This document shows positions 11,786 through 20,984 of a stretch of 64,000 nucleotides of DNA, one piece after another. Every line of letters starts with the position of its first letter. Positions within the stretch are counted from its first letter, which is position 1. The stretch is from assembly GCF_963924675.1 (NCBI RefSeq), contig NC_089220.1, positions 82,587,168 through 82,651,167 on the forward strand. Reading direction: 5' to 3'. The translations under genes and the position numbers were made by a program. The notes beneath the pieces were generated by a model. The model was not told where the DNA came from and did no database searches. It worked only from the letters and a program-made list of their open reading frames with translations. Source of the stretch: Phocoena phocoena. Its lineage: Eukaryota; Chordata; Mammalia; Artiodactyla; Phocoenidae.

Positions 11786-13905
11786 CTTTCCAGTGGCAAC
11801 TCATATTCCAAAATTTATTTCTTCATATGTAGAAACTGCAATACTATCCTATAGACCAGAAACCAACCATTTACAGGATCTCATTTGGGTAGTGGGAGGG
11901 TGTGCACGTAAGGTCCTCAGAAGGTTCAGGAGGGCTGCAGTGTCACTCTTCCTATAGAGAAACAGTACTTCTGGCTCCCTCTATACTCCAGAAGGCACCT
12001 GGATATTTTTACATTGCTCCACAATATTGAAGAATAAAACCATACAGAATACTATGCCCATCTTAAGCAATGTAGTCCTTCAAGGCAGGCTTTCCCACGT
12101 ACTCTCTCTTACAATTATGCCAAAAGCATAAAACCACTTTAAAGAATATATTCAGAGCCAACTATCTGTAATTGACTAGCTATTCACATGATTTCTTGTG
12201 TATTGTAATGTTACTGAAGTTTTCAGTCCCACCTCTGATTGAGTTTGGCTTGACCTTTCTGAGAAGCCGAGACTGCCTTTGAAATAGGATAACTGGGAGA
12301 AAGAAAAATGGATTGGGATCTTTATTTCTGTTTTTCTTTTGCCACCTCCTTTTGGTGACTTCTATATAGTTAGGATCACTCTGGAGAAGTGAAAAGTAGA
12401 GGAAGAAAAAGGAGAGTCCTATCCAGCTGATTTTGCTATATGTTACAAGCCTGCTAAAAACATTTGGAGTTAGAGAATATTTTAAACATGGATGAAATAA
12501 AGTTAGAGAATTACTTGTGTGGATTTAATTTCCTCAGACTACTCCCATGGTTCCTTAGCAGGAAATATTCATGAGCCAACTATACAGAATAGTAGTTATT
12601 ATTCAAGAGATGTGGGCTTAGGTGGAGGTTTGATGCCATAGCAGACCTCACTGACTTAAACTGTTCTTCAAGTTGAAGAGCTGAATGATGTCCGAAGGGA
12701 CTGAAACACATATTGCTTTAGAGTGTGTCAGGAAGACCTGAAAGTTCCCACATGGAAATGAAATTCATTATTGGCAAGCACGGTGACAGGACACCCCAAA
12801 GGACAGAGCCACAAAGAACTCACAGAGCCCTGTGGCTAACTACATGGCCTAGTTTGATCTTAAAGTCATTGTCTTGGATAATCCTTTCAAATTTGTTCCT
12901 GCACTTACAAGCCACTCAACACATGACTGAGCTCTCCCTCTCAGGTTCTTTTACACTGACCTGTCAGAGGAGACTTTCAGCAAACACAGATATCATGTCA
13001 AATCATCCAACAGATGTCCCTTGCAAATGAATTGGAGCAGAACCAACTATATGGAGAATTCATAAACAAGGAGACACTCACCCAAGGATTTTCAAAGGAT
13101 TGGCATAGTTCTTTGTACAGAGAATTCAGTCTCTTGGGTGGAACACGAGCGATCCAGAGCAACAGAAAATCGACTCTTGCCCCAAATGGGGCTTGCGCTG
13201 CCTTATAGGAGAGGCAGAAGGATATTTTAGAGCCTAAACTCTTCATCATCTCAATAAAGTAGTCTTCAACTCCATAGCTCTAAGAAGTAACAAATTTCAA
13301 CAACTGAGATAAAAGGATTTAGGAGAGAGAAACCCAACATTCAGCCCCATTTCAGTCAGTGGCTTTCTCACCATATTGGGAAGGGGTGGGCCAGAATCGT
13401 CTGATCTGTTTCTGATTTCCCTCTTCACTGGCAAGAGGATTTTACTGCAGGAAAACTAATATCTGACTGGGCTCCAAGTGCCAAATAAGAGCACTCCATG
13501 TTGATTCCAGGCCACCAAAGGGTTTGGGGTCACCAAGTCACAGACTGTGAATGTGAATACTTGATGAGTTTTACAGGTGACTGGGTGAACAAAGGAAAAC
13601 CCAGGAGATACACAAAGGTGGAAACTAGAAATATCTCATTTGAATTCTTTAACATATCTCACTCTGATGGTTCTGAATATAAAAGAACCGCAGACCCTTC
13701 AAATGAAGTTACTGAGTTTAGGTTTCTGGCCCACGTGAGAAGAGGAAGTATGCTCACTAAGATTTACAAGACACCTCGAGGCACCAGGGAAACCGTCAAT
13801 TTATTGGCAGGATAATTTTGTTGTTGTTTTTACTGTTCAAATGGGCAGGCAATGAATCCTATTTAAAAAATCAAAATGCCAATTCAACACTGTCTACTTC
13901 TGACT
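11786..13905. other. Unassigned DNA with several short open frames
   Basis: About 2.1 kb without recognisable transposons. Frames occur at 12725-13030 (101 codons), 13014-13208 (64), 13498-13815 (105) and, on the other strand, 12998-13249 (83). I recognise no domain in any of them, and the overlapping frames on opposite strands argue for chance. An untranslated or very diverged exon cannot be excluded from sequence alone. Confidence 0.35.
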
Positions 13906-13909
13906 TAAT

Positions 13910-14160
13910 TTTATTCTAGCAACAGCCCAGAATTTTTTGAAAACCTCCTATGTGTCAGGCACGATATTAGGCATTAGGAATATAATAATCAATAAGGCAC
14001 TGTCCCTTACTTCAAGGAATCTTCATCGTTTGAACAATTTTATTATTTATATATGTGTTGAAATTACCAGAGCATTTAGCTCAAACCAAGGACTCAGATT
14101 AAACTTTGTAAAGGAGATCTTGGCTGAAATGAGTCTTAAAGGATATAGAGATAAGTGTAT
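13910..14160 (-). mobile_element. L2-like fragment, antisense
   Basis: ACCTCCTATGTGTCAGGCAC, then TTAGGCATTAGGAATATAAT, then CTGTCCCTTACTTCAAGGAA matches reverse-complement L2. The following stretch (GGCTGAAATGAGTCTTAAAG) is consistent with further L2 sequence upstream in the element. Confidence 0.5.
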
Positions 14161-14179
14161 ACATTTTTTAATGGTGATG

Positions 14180-14445
14180 GTTTTATAAGAAGAGAAAGAA
14201 AAAGAAATCTCCCCCTACCACCACCCCTTCTCGCTCTCTTCTCTCTCCCCACCATGTTAGGACACAGCAAAAAGATGGCCATCTGCAAGCCAGGAAGAGA
14301 GCTCTTATCAGAAACTGACCATGATGACACCCTGATCTCAGACTTCCAGCCTCCAGAACTGTAGAAAAATTGACTTCTGTTGTCAAACCCCCCAGTCTGT
14401 GGTGTTTTGTTATGGCAGCCCAAGCAGACTAATAAAGCAGGTAGC
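14180..14445 (+). mobile_element. MLT1-like LTR, 3' part, sense
   Basis: The order ACCATGTTAGGACACAGCAA, ATGGCCATCTGCAAGCCAGG, CTTCCAGCCTCCAGAACTGT, CCCAGTCTGTGGTGTTTTGT and TTATGGCAGCCCAAGCAGAC is that of the 3' half of an ERVL-MaLR LTR. The 5' half is missing and the left edge meets L2-like sequence. The polyadenylation region (AAAAATTGACTT in place of an AATAAA-type signal) has decayed. Confidence 0.7.
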
Positions 14446-15381
14446 ACCATTTTATAGGAACAGCATAGGAGATTTAAAGGGGTCATTAGGACATAGAGTG
14501 AGTAAAGTTGGTTATTCCAGGGGTTTACTTGCTAAATCCTAGTGTATAGCTCCAACCACCATGGGATATAGTGTACTTTCCCACGGGTATGCCACAGCCT
14601 ACTATTCCAACAGTAACAGGGAATAAAGACACAGCAAATTCAGGGAGTGCAATAGTCCTATACTGGACAAGTGGACACGACCTCTGTGGTTAGGGGTGTG
14701 GTGCAACATCTGTCACTGGCACATAAGTGCCAATCCTGCTTATTCCTTTCCCTGGGAATGGCCACAGATGTTTCCATAACTGGTGTGTTTGCTTCCCCTG
14801 TGCGGTTCGCCCAGGCACATCACATGCAGTGTTCTCATTGAGTCATCAACTTTTCAATTCAGGTAAAGTAAGTAGAAAAATGAGACAACTGCCCAGATAA
14901 TTTGATTCTGGGGGGAAACGATATTAATTGGTTGCTTCTAGGGTGTTTGTGTATTTGGCAGGGAGTGGGGAAATTACCAAATGCTGGAGACTGCATGTTT
15001 CTCAAAACTTTTATAAATTTGGAATTCTTTCACTCCTTTTTATGTTGTTCATGAGTATTAGAATCAAGACAGGATATTGTGCATTATATTCCCTGAACAA
15101 CAGATTGTCAGGCTGAGGCTTAAAAGGTAAAGCAATATGGTAGCAATGAACATATTATTAGAGCTCAAACATCACTACTAAATTCACAACCTCAAATCAA
15201 GTCCTTAACCTATCACTCTCATGCAGTCTACCAATAATTTTTATTATCTAACTTTTTTCATGAATCCGGTGAAAAGTACTAGCAATTGTTTAACTCTGTC
15301 ATGTGATCTGCATTTCTAGTATATTACTAGCTTGTGGTTAATCAGGAAATTCAGAGACCTTTGTCTTTAAATCATGTTATC
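14446..15381. other. Unassigned DNA
   Basis: No gene or named repeat seen in about 0.9 kb. Confidence 0.4.
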
Positions 15382-15397
15382 AGAACATACCCTTCCA

Positions 15398-15596
15398 GGG
15401 CTTCCCTGGTGGCGCAGTGGTTGAGAGTGCGCCTGCCAATGCAGGAAACGGGTTCGTGCCCCGGTCCAGGAAGATCTCACATGCCGCGGAGCAGCTGGGC
15501 CCGTGAGCCGTGGCCGCTGAGCCTGCGCGTCCGGAGCCTGTGCTCCGCAACGGGAGAGGCCACAACAGTGAGAGGTCTGTGTACCGCAAAAAAAAA
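15398..15596 (+). mobile_element. CHR-type tRNA-derived SINE, sense
   Basis: Full-length SINE with the start GGGCTTCCCTGGTGGC, an A-box-like TGGCGCAGTGG, a degenerate B-box (GGTTCGTGCCC), the GC-rich middle (GAGCCTGCGCGTCCGGAGCC) and an A-tail. It is flanked by a 16-bp target duplication (15382-15397 and 15597-15612) with two mismatches. This is the signature of L1-mediated insertion. Overlapping frames translate the SINE and are not genes. Confidence 0.96.
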
Positions 15597-15612
15597 AGAA
15601 TATAACCTTCCA

Positions 15613-16325
15613 CAAACCTTAAATTTAAAATGTGCACACATTTCCAGACCCCTTTTTAAAGAGTAACACAGTGAAAAGTGAAAGTCATTTGTAACCTTAA
15701 AAAAAGGTAGGACACCACATAATTCTATCTAAGCATAGAATTGCATTCAGAGAAACAGTCAGCTGAGGGTAATTAAAAGCAATTCAAAGTTTTACTTATG
15801 TGTTACAGAGAATAAGTAGAGGGATATACACCCTTAAGGCAGAAAAAAGCATCTTGAAGTCTTCCAATTACAGACTATACTTGTATTCTGCTCATGAGTT
15901 ATCTATTTCTATATTCATATGACCCAAGAATCTCACTTTTCACGGATGTAGCAAGTATGATTTTTAAATAATGTTTTAATATAAGAATCTCCTAGGTGTC
16001 CAGAGAAGTTGCTGTCCAACAGCACACACCTCCTTTCTTAATAGGTCTTAATTTTAAGAATTTCCCCTCCAGATCATGTGAGTTGACATTTCCTCTCTAT
16101 GAAAGCAGCATCCCAGATACCTGTCATTCAAATAAATGAGATATATATTTTAACCAAAGGGATGAAATGTTAAAATTGAAAAAATTGTATGTGTCAGCCA
16201 CAAGTAAGATCCACTTACTAGATAGACTATTGGGTCCCCTCAGTATCTATGAAACCTAAACTGGTGGCTTCTACCAGTACCTGGGAGATTGAGGGGGGCT
16301 GGTCCTAGAGTTACAGAGAACTTAT
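15613..16325. other. Unassigned DNA
   Basis: AT-rich sequence with no recognisable gene or repeat. Confidence 0.4.
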
Positions 16326-16329
16326 CACT

Positions 16330-16530
16330 GTCTAGAACCATTGTATTTATTTGCTTGTTCTTTCGTACATTGCCTGCATTTTCTACCATCATACTGGCAA
16401 CATGAAAGTAGGGACATACTCTGTCTTTTTATCCCTATATTTATAGCTCCCAAAATAGTGCTTGGCAAGAGTAGATTCTCTAAAAGTGATTTGAATGACT
16501 GAGTGAATGAATAAATGAACAAATTTTGTT
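16330..16530 (+). mobile_element. L2 3' end fragment, sense
   Basis: GTAGGGACATACTCTGTC, then AGTGCTTGGCAAGAGTAG, then TGAATGACTGAGTGAATGAA is the order of the L2 3' terminus. It is diverged. Confidence 0.55.
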
Positions 16531-16999
16531 TAAATGCCTCCTCCCCTTTCTTCCACATTAGCTTGTCTGAACTGGTGCTGGGGTGACTGCCTCAATGACA
16601 AAAATTGAGCAAGAAGTTAGACTCAGATATCAAAAAGTGGACATTGGAGGAAATAAGAAACTAAGACGACACATATCTTCCAAGGGGTAGGATTCTAAGG
16701 AAACATATATATGTTTTTATCTCCTGTTTATCTGTTTATATATGGTTCTATCTTCTGTTTATCTTCTATCAACAATTTGAAATCAAGTACTTTCTCTGAT
16801 TACAACAGCAAATTTACTGGCCATTCTGTGCACTCAAAATAGCTAATGCTAAGCTTATATGTGTGTGCGTGTGTGCGTTTGGAAAAAGATGTTGGAAAGA
16901 GACATTTAAATAAACTCTTAGAGATGATTTCTGTCATAAAAGAATGTAAGATAATTATAAAACCAAATTCTTCCCCATGAAAATAATTAGTTACAGTCA
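16531..16999. other. Unassigned DNA
   Basis: No gene recognised. A short (GT)n-like run lies at 16858-16880. Confidence 0.4.
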
Positions 17000-17061
17000 A
17001 TAAGAAATAAGCAAGTGTTTACTGACTAGAAATTATATGCAAAATACTGTATGTTAGGTAA

Positions 17062-17692
17062 GGTATAGGTGGCTAGGGCTGCCATAACGAACACCACAGA
17101 CTGGGAGGCTTAAACAATAGAAATTTATTTTCTCACCATTTTAATGGCTGGAAGTCCAAGTTCACTGTGCCATGAAATTGGTTTCTGGTGAGGCTTCTTT
17201 TCCTGGCTTGCAGATGGCTACCATCTTGACGTGCCCTCACATGACATTTCCTCTATGTGCTGAGAGAGAGAATTTTTGTCTCTTCCTCTTCTTTTAAAAA
17301 CACCAGTCCTGGGCTTCCCTGGTGGCACAGTGGTTGAGAGTCTGCCTGCCGATGCAAGGGACATGGGTTCGTGCCCCGGTCCGGGAGGATCCCACATGCC
17401 GTGGAGAGGCTGGGCCCATGAGCCATGGCCGCTGAGCCTGCATGTCCAGAGCCTGTGCTCTGCAAGGGAGAGGCCACAGCGGTGAGAGGCCTGCGTACCA
17501 CAAAAAACAAAAAAAACCCGAAAAACCAACAAACAAAAAAACCCACCAGTCCTATCTGATTAGGGCCCCACCCTCATGACCTCATTTAAACTTAATTACC
17601 TCCTTAAAGGCCCTATCTCTAAATACAGTCACCTTGGGTGTTAGGGTTTCAACATATTAACTTGGTGAGGGGGAAGAATTCAATCCGTAGCA
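17062..17692 (-). mobile_element. MLT1-like solo LTR, antisense, split by a SINE
   Basis: The reverse complement has the MLT1-like order. Read on the + strand it shows GGCTAGGGCTGCCATAACGA, ACTGGGAGGCTTAAACAATA, CCTATCTCTAAATACAGTCA and the terminus CAATCCGTAGCA. The 5-bp target duplication GGTAA flanks it exactly (17057-17061 and 17693-17697). A CHR SINE sits inside, so about 0.39 kb is LTR proper. Confidence 0.85.
17311..17543 (+). mobile_element. CHR-type SINE inside the LTR, sense
   Basis: Same family as the copy at 15398, with GGGCTTCCCTGGTGGCACAG at its start and a longer, impure A-rich tail with AAC units. The target duplication CACCAGTCCT lies at 17301-17310 and 17544-17553 and belongs to the host LTR. 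Frames crossing it on both strands are SINE translations. Confidence 0.96.
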
Positions 17693-17900
17693 GGTAATAA
17701 ACAAGATAATATGAATAAGACCCTGATTTTCTCTAGGAGTTTACAATCTAGAGGTGGGTTGGGAGTGGAAACCAGTACAAACAACATCCATGCATGACTG
17801 TTGCACCTAATCTGATAGGAATTCCCAGAGATAAGGAAAAACCAGATGCCCTGACACTGACAAAAGGAAAACTAATGAATTTTACTTGAAATAATTGAGA

Positions 17901-18730
17901 AAGGCTTCCCAAAAGATATATTAGATGATCCTACAAATATAAGACTCTACAATAGCTTCCTTCTGAGGCAGATTCCAAAAATAGCAATCTGTAAAAATCT
18001 AACCATATGACAATAGAATGAAATCTTTGAAAGAAAACAAGATACAATCTATGAAAAACAAATTTTCAAAAACCTGAAAAAAGTCCCTGTTTGGGGAATT
18101 CAATAATTGGCTATAGGTGAAGGTTGTTGTTCTGCTTGTTATCAAAGTCTGATGCACAGCCCTCAGCAGCAGCGTCTTGGCCACAAAGAAAAAAGTCTAA
18201 ACCACGATCAGCAAGAATATCTAAAAATCTAGATCTGTATACAAGAGTCTACATATTTACCCACACCCATATATTTCAGAAATCTCTTGATTCTAATTTA
18301 TTAACCAGAACAAGGGGATACATTTTTAAATAGGTGAGTAACTTCTACTGATAAAAGCACATCCTATGGCTTTTAAAAATAAAATAAAAACTCCTTTTCA
18401 TGGTTTATTTTCCCTTAAGAGAAGAGAGAGATAAACTCTCGTTGCCAGTGTGGTACTGCAGAGAGGCTCCTTTCTAGGATTTCTAAGACCTTGAATTTTT
18501 CCAATAATGGGTGTTCTTATCTAGACTTGATGAGGGGAAACAAAATGGCAATTTTATGTTAACATATCTAATGCTAGTCTGTCTGGCTTCAAGCAATTTT
18601 TAGCTAAACAGCAGAACTTCTGCAGGACATAAAATACTTTCACAAGAATGGACTGATTCTGATTTCAATTAGAAGTTTTCCAGTTTGCTTTGAAATCACT
18701 TCAGGAGTATCGTTCAAAGCCCATTTCATA
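17901..18730. other. Unassigned DNA
   Basis: No gene recognised. A 69-codon frame at 18124-18333 ends just before a good splice-donor-like AG|GTGAGTAAC at 18329-18339. This fits an exon edge only weakly, because no homology or acceptor context is visible. Confidence 0.35.
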
Positions 18731-18734
18731 CCAT

Positions 18735-18845
18735 ATTGTCATAATCTGTTTACTCATTATCTCCCCCACTAGACTATAAGGTCTTTGATGACAGGCATCG
18801 CCTTGTCTACTGTCCTCTCCCCAGCACTTCTCAGAGACAATACCT
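18735..18845 (+). mobile_element. L2 3' end fragment, sense
   Basis: CCCCCACTAGACTATAAGGT, then GACAGGCATCGCCTTGTC, then CTCTCCCCAGCACTTCTCAG matches the conserved L2 3' end in order. Confidence 0.6.
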
Positions 18846-19195
18846 TATTGAAGGTTTTGGACCTTGTCTATCAAGGTTCTTGTTAGCCATTTTCCACAGT
18901 TGTTCTTTTTTTTTTTTTTAATTTGGAAAACGTTCGTACCAATCCAGCATCTGGACTGGAAATCAGTACACAATGACTATGCAGTCACTCAAAACTTCAA
19001 GTTGGTTATAAAATTTAAAATTGGATAAATCTTTATAGGCCCTGAACAGGACATGTCACTGAAGGGGGCAAATTATATCCTCTCTTGTGCTGAAAGTTAT
19101 TAACAGTTTGTGCTGCCTAATGGAATCCTCGCATTCATTTCTACTTGATACCCTAATGTTCTGAAAGTACCTCTGAATAAGAGACCGCTAGATGA
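18846..19195. other. Unassigned DNA
   Basis: No gene or repeat seen beyond a T-run at 18907-18919. Confidence 0.4.
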
Positions 19196-19199
19196 TCCC

Positions 19200-19660
19200 C
19201 AACATCCATTCTTCTCCTTCTTCCTTTTAGGTAAGGATGACTTCCTGGAATAATTACTACATTTCAGAACATCTCTTGCAACTTGGTGTGGCTGGCTTCA
19301 CAACTAAAGCTCTTGTCAATGAAGTGTATGTAGAAACAATGCATGCAACTTCCAGGAAATGCCTTAAGAGGATAGGTTGCTCTCTGAATCCCCGCCACCC
19401 TCCTTCTAGCTGGCTGTAATGTTGACATAATAGCTGGAGTTCCAGTAGCTATCCTGTATCATGAGCTATGCTGAGAAAGGAAGCCATGTCCAATGAAACA
19501 ATAAGATAGAAGAAGCCCACTGATGCAGAGGATCACTGACTACACCACTTTCCAATACCAGACTCCTGTTATGAGAACATAACTGCAACCTTATATAAGT
19601 TGCATTATTTTCCCACTTTTTTTGTTGTGATACTCATGGACAAACCTAATCTCTAATTTT
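19200..19660 (+). mobile_element. Ancient MLT1-group-like LTR, sense
   Basis: The recognisable order is GCAACTTCCAGGAAATGCCT, CTTCTAGCTGGCTGTAATGT, ATAGCTGGAGTTCCAGTAGC and GAGAAAGGAAGCCATGTCC. This resembles an old mammalian LTR-type interspersed repeat. The 60-codon frame at 19237-19419 lies inside it. The exact family is uncertain. Confidence 0.55.
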
Positions 19661-19664
19661 ATCC

Positions 19665-20030
19665 TTCAACTGAGAGAGTAGTTTATCAGTCTGGCATCTC
19701 CCAGCAAATATTAGAGAATTTATAGTAGCTTCATAGGAGTCTTTGAACAGGCATCTATTTAAGTGCTATGAAAAATGTTATCCATGGACCAGTGACAATT
19801 CACATGCTATTTGTTATGGGTCCGTGACAAGATAATTAGAGAATTTGAGAGTAAGCATTTAGAAATTTTTGTAGCAATTTCACACTGCCTGACTCATCTC
19901 ATTGAATGAGTTGAATGTCTTTGAACTTTCCTGGTGAGTCACATATAATCCAAACTGCCTGCTAATCATGGACTTTATGATATGTAACTTTAAAAGTTAT
20001 CTTCTCAGCTGTCACCAGAAGTGTTTTAAA
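19665..20030. other. Unassigned DNA
   Basis: No gene or named repeat recognised. Confidence 0.4.
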
Positions 20031-20114
20031 ATCTGAGAAAGTGTAAGCACATATATCTACACAGATATAGATACATACATACATAGACATCTGAGAAAGT
20101 ACAAGCATATATAT
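20031..20114. repeat. 26-bp direct repeat with AT-rich spacer
   Basis: The unit starting ATCTGAGAAAGT occurs at 20031-20056 and again at 20089-20114 with three mismatches. The spacer is GATA/CATA-rich. It looks like a small local tandem duplication. Confidence 0.75.
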
Positions 20115-20284
20115 ATGCATATATAAATAAAATTTATATACATATATAATTTATTCTTATGATAGTTTTAATTTTAATCAAGCCTGTTTTAAATCTATTT
20201 TTAACCTCATTAGCAATATTAGGGAACTGAAATTGGTACTATTAATTTTAACCCTAATTTACAGATAAACAACAAGCTTTGCTG

Positions 20285-20287
<3 letters not shown>

Positions 20288-20331
<44 letters not shown>
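20288..20331. repeat. (TA)n microsatellite in a SINE tail
   Basis: About 22 TA units. The run lies between the antisense SINE's A-tail (the T-run at 20336-20349) and its apparent left target duplication, so it probably grew within the SINE 3' tail. Confidence 0.95.
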
Positions 20332-20334
<3 letters not shown>

Positions 20335-20336
<2 letters not shown>

Positions 20337-20457
20337 TTTTTTTTTTTTTGGCCGCTCCACACAGCATGTGGGACTTTAGTTCCCTGAACAGGGATCAAAC
20401 CCGTGCCCCCTGCAGTGGAAGCACGGAGTCCTAACCACTGCACTGCCAGGGAAGTCC
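20335..20457 (-). mobile_element. Short CHR-type tRNA SINE, antisense
   Basis: The reverse complement starts GGACTTCCCTGGCAGTGCAG and has a B-box-like GGTTTGATCCC, with the A-tail at the left as a T-run. It is about 120 bp and lacks the GC-rich 3' part seen in the copies at 15398, 20573 and 21371. Candidate target duplications are GCTGATTTTATA on the left and GCTGATCATTTTTAT on the right. Confidence 0.9.
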
Positions 20458-20572
20458 TGCTGCTGATCATTTTTATCAAGAAAATACCAACTTATTGTGA
20501 TCACAGCTGTAGTACTAACTAAACAATGACAACAAACAAGATTCCATAGAAATAAATACAAAAAGCTTTACT

Positions 20573-20774
20573 GGGCTTCCCTGGTGGCGCTGTGGTTGAG
20601 GGTCCGTCTGCCGATGCAGGGGACACGGGTTCGTGCCCCGGTCCGGGAAGATCCCACGTGCCACGGAGCGGCTGGGCCCGTGAGCCATGGCCTCGGAGCC
20701 TGCGCGTCCGGAGCCTGTGCTCCGCAATGGGAGAGGCCACAACAGTGAGAGGCCCGAGTACCGCAAAAAAAAAA
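20573..20774 (+). mobile_element. CHR-type SINE, sense
   Basis: Full-length copy with start GGGCTTCCCTGGTGGCGCTG, B-box region GGTTCGTGCCCC, GC-rich middle and A-tail. The target duplication AAAAAGCTTTACT is perfect (20560-20572 and 20775-20787). The perfect duplication and high CpG content suggest a fairly recent insertion. Confidence 0.97.
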
Positions 20775-20984
20775 AAAAAGCTTTACTAGTTTTATTTGTT
20801 AAATATGATCATTCATATATTGAGTTCAGTTTTGTAGCCATAATTGATGCTTAAGAGCTAAAATAAGAGTGCATTATCTGAAGAGATGTGTCGGCTAATT
20901 GATCAATGAAATTATTAAGAGCTAAGAAATATTTACATCCAAATCATAAAAAGTAAATTCAAAGCCAGAAGAATTCTTTTTCCA

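Larger units (their letters stand above)
17000..17900 (-). mobile_element. L2 fragment, antisense, interrupted by an LTR
   Basis: Two collinear pieces of reverse-complement L2 lie at about 17000-17061 (TGTTTACTGACTAGAAATTA, ending near GTATGTTAGGTAA) and about 17693-17900 (AATAAGACCCTGATTTTCTC, AGGAGTTTACAATCTAGAGG). The 631 bp between them is a MaLR-type LTR, itself carrying a SINE. Confidence 0.6.

Noticed and set aside
13498..13815. 105-codon frame as a conserved exon
   Set aside because: It looks more protein-like in composition than most, but I recognise no domain and no splice signals that support it. Left as unassigned.
15398..15470. Functional tRNA gene
   Set aside because: A-box and B-box-like sequences are present, but the B-box is altered, no cloverleaf is maintained, and an A-tail and target duplications mark it as a SINE.
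15334..15666. 110-codon frame over the SINE at 15398, and similar frames over other SINEs
   Set aside because: SINEs of this type are non-coding polymerase III products. The recurring translated motifs at 15.4, 17.3, 20.6 and 21.4 kb are the same SINE, not a protein family.
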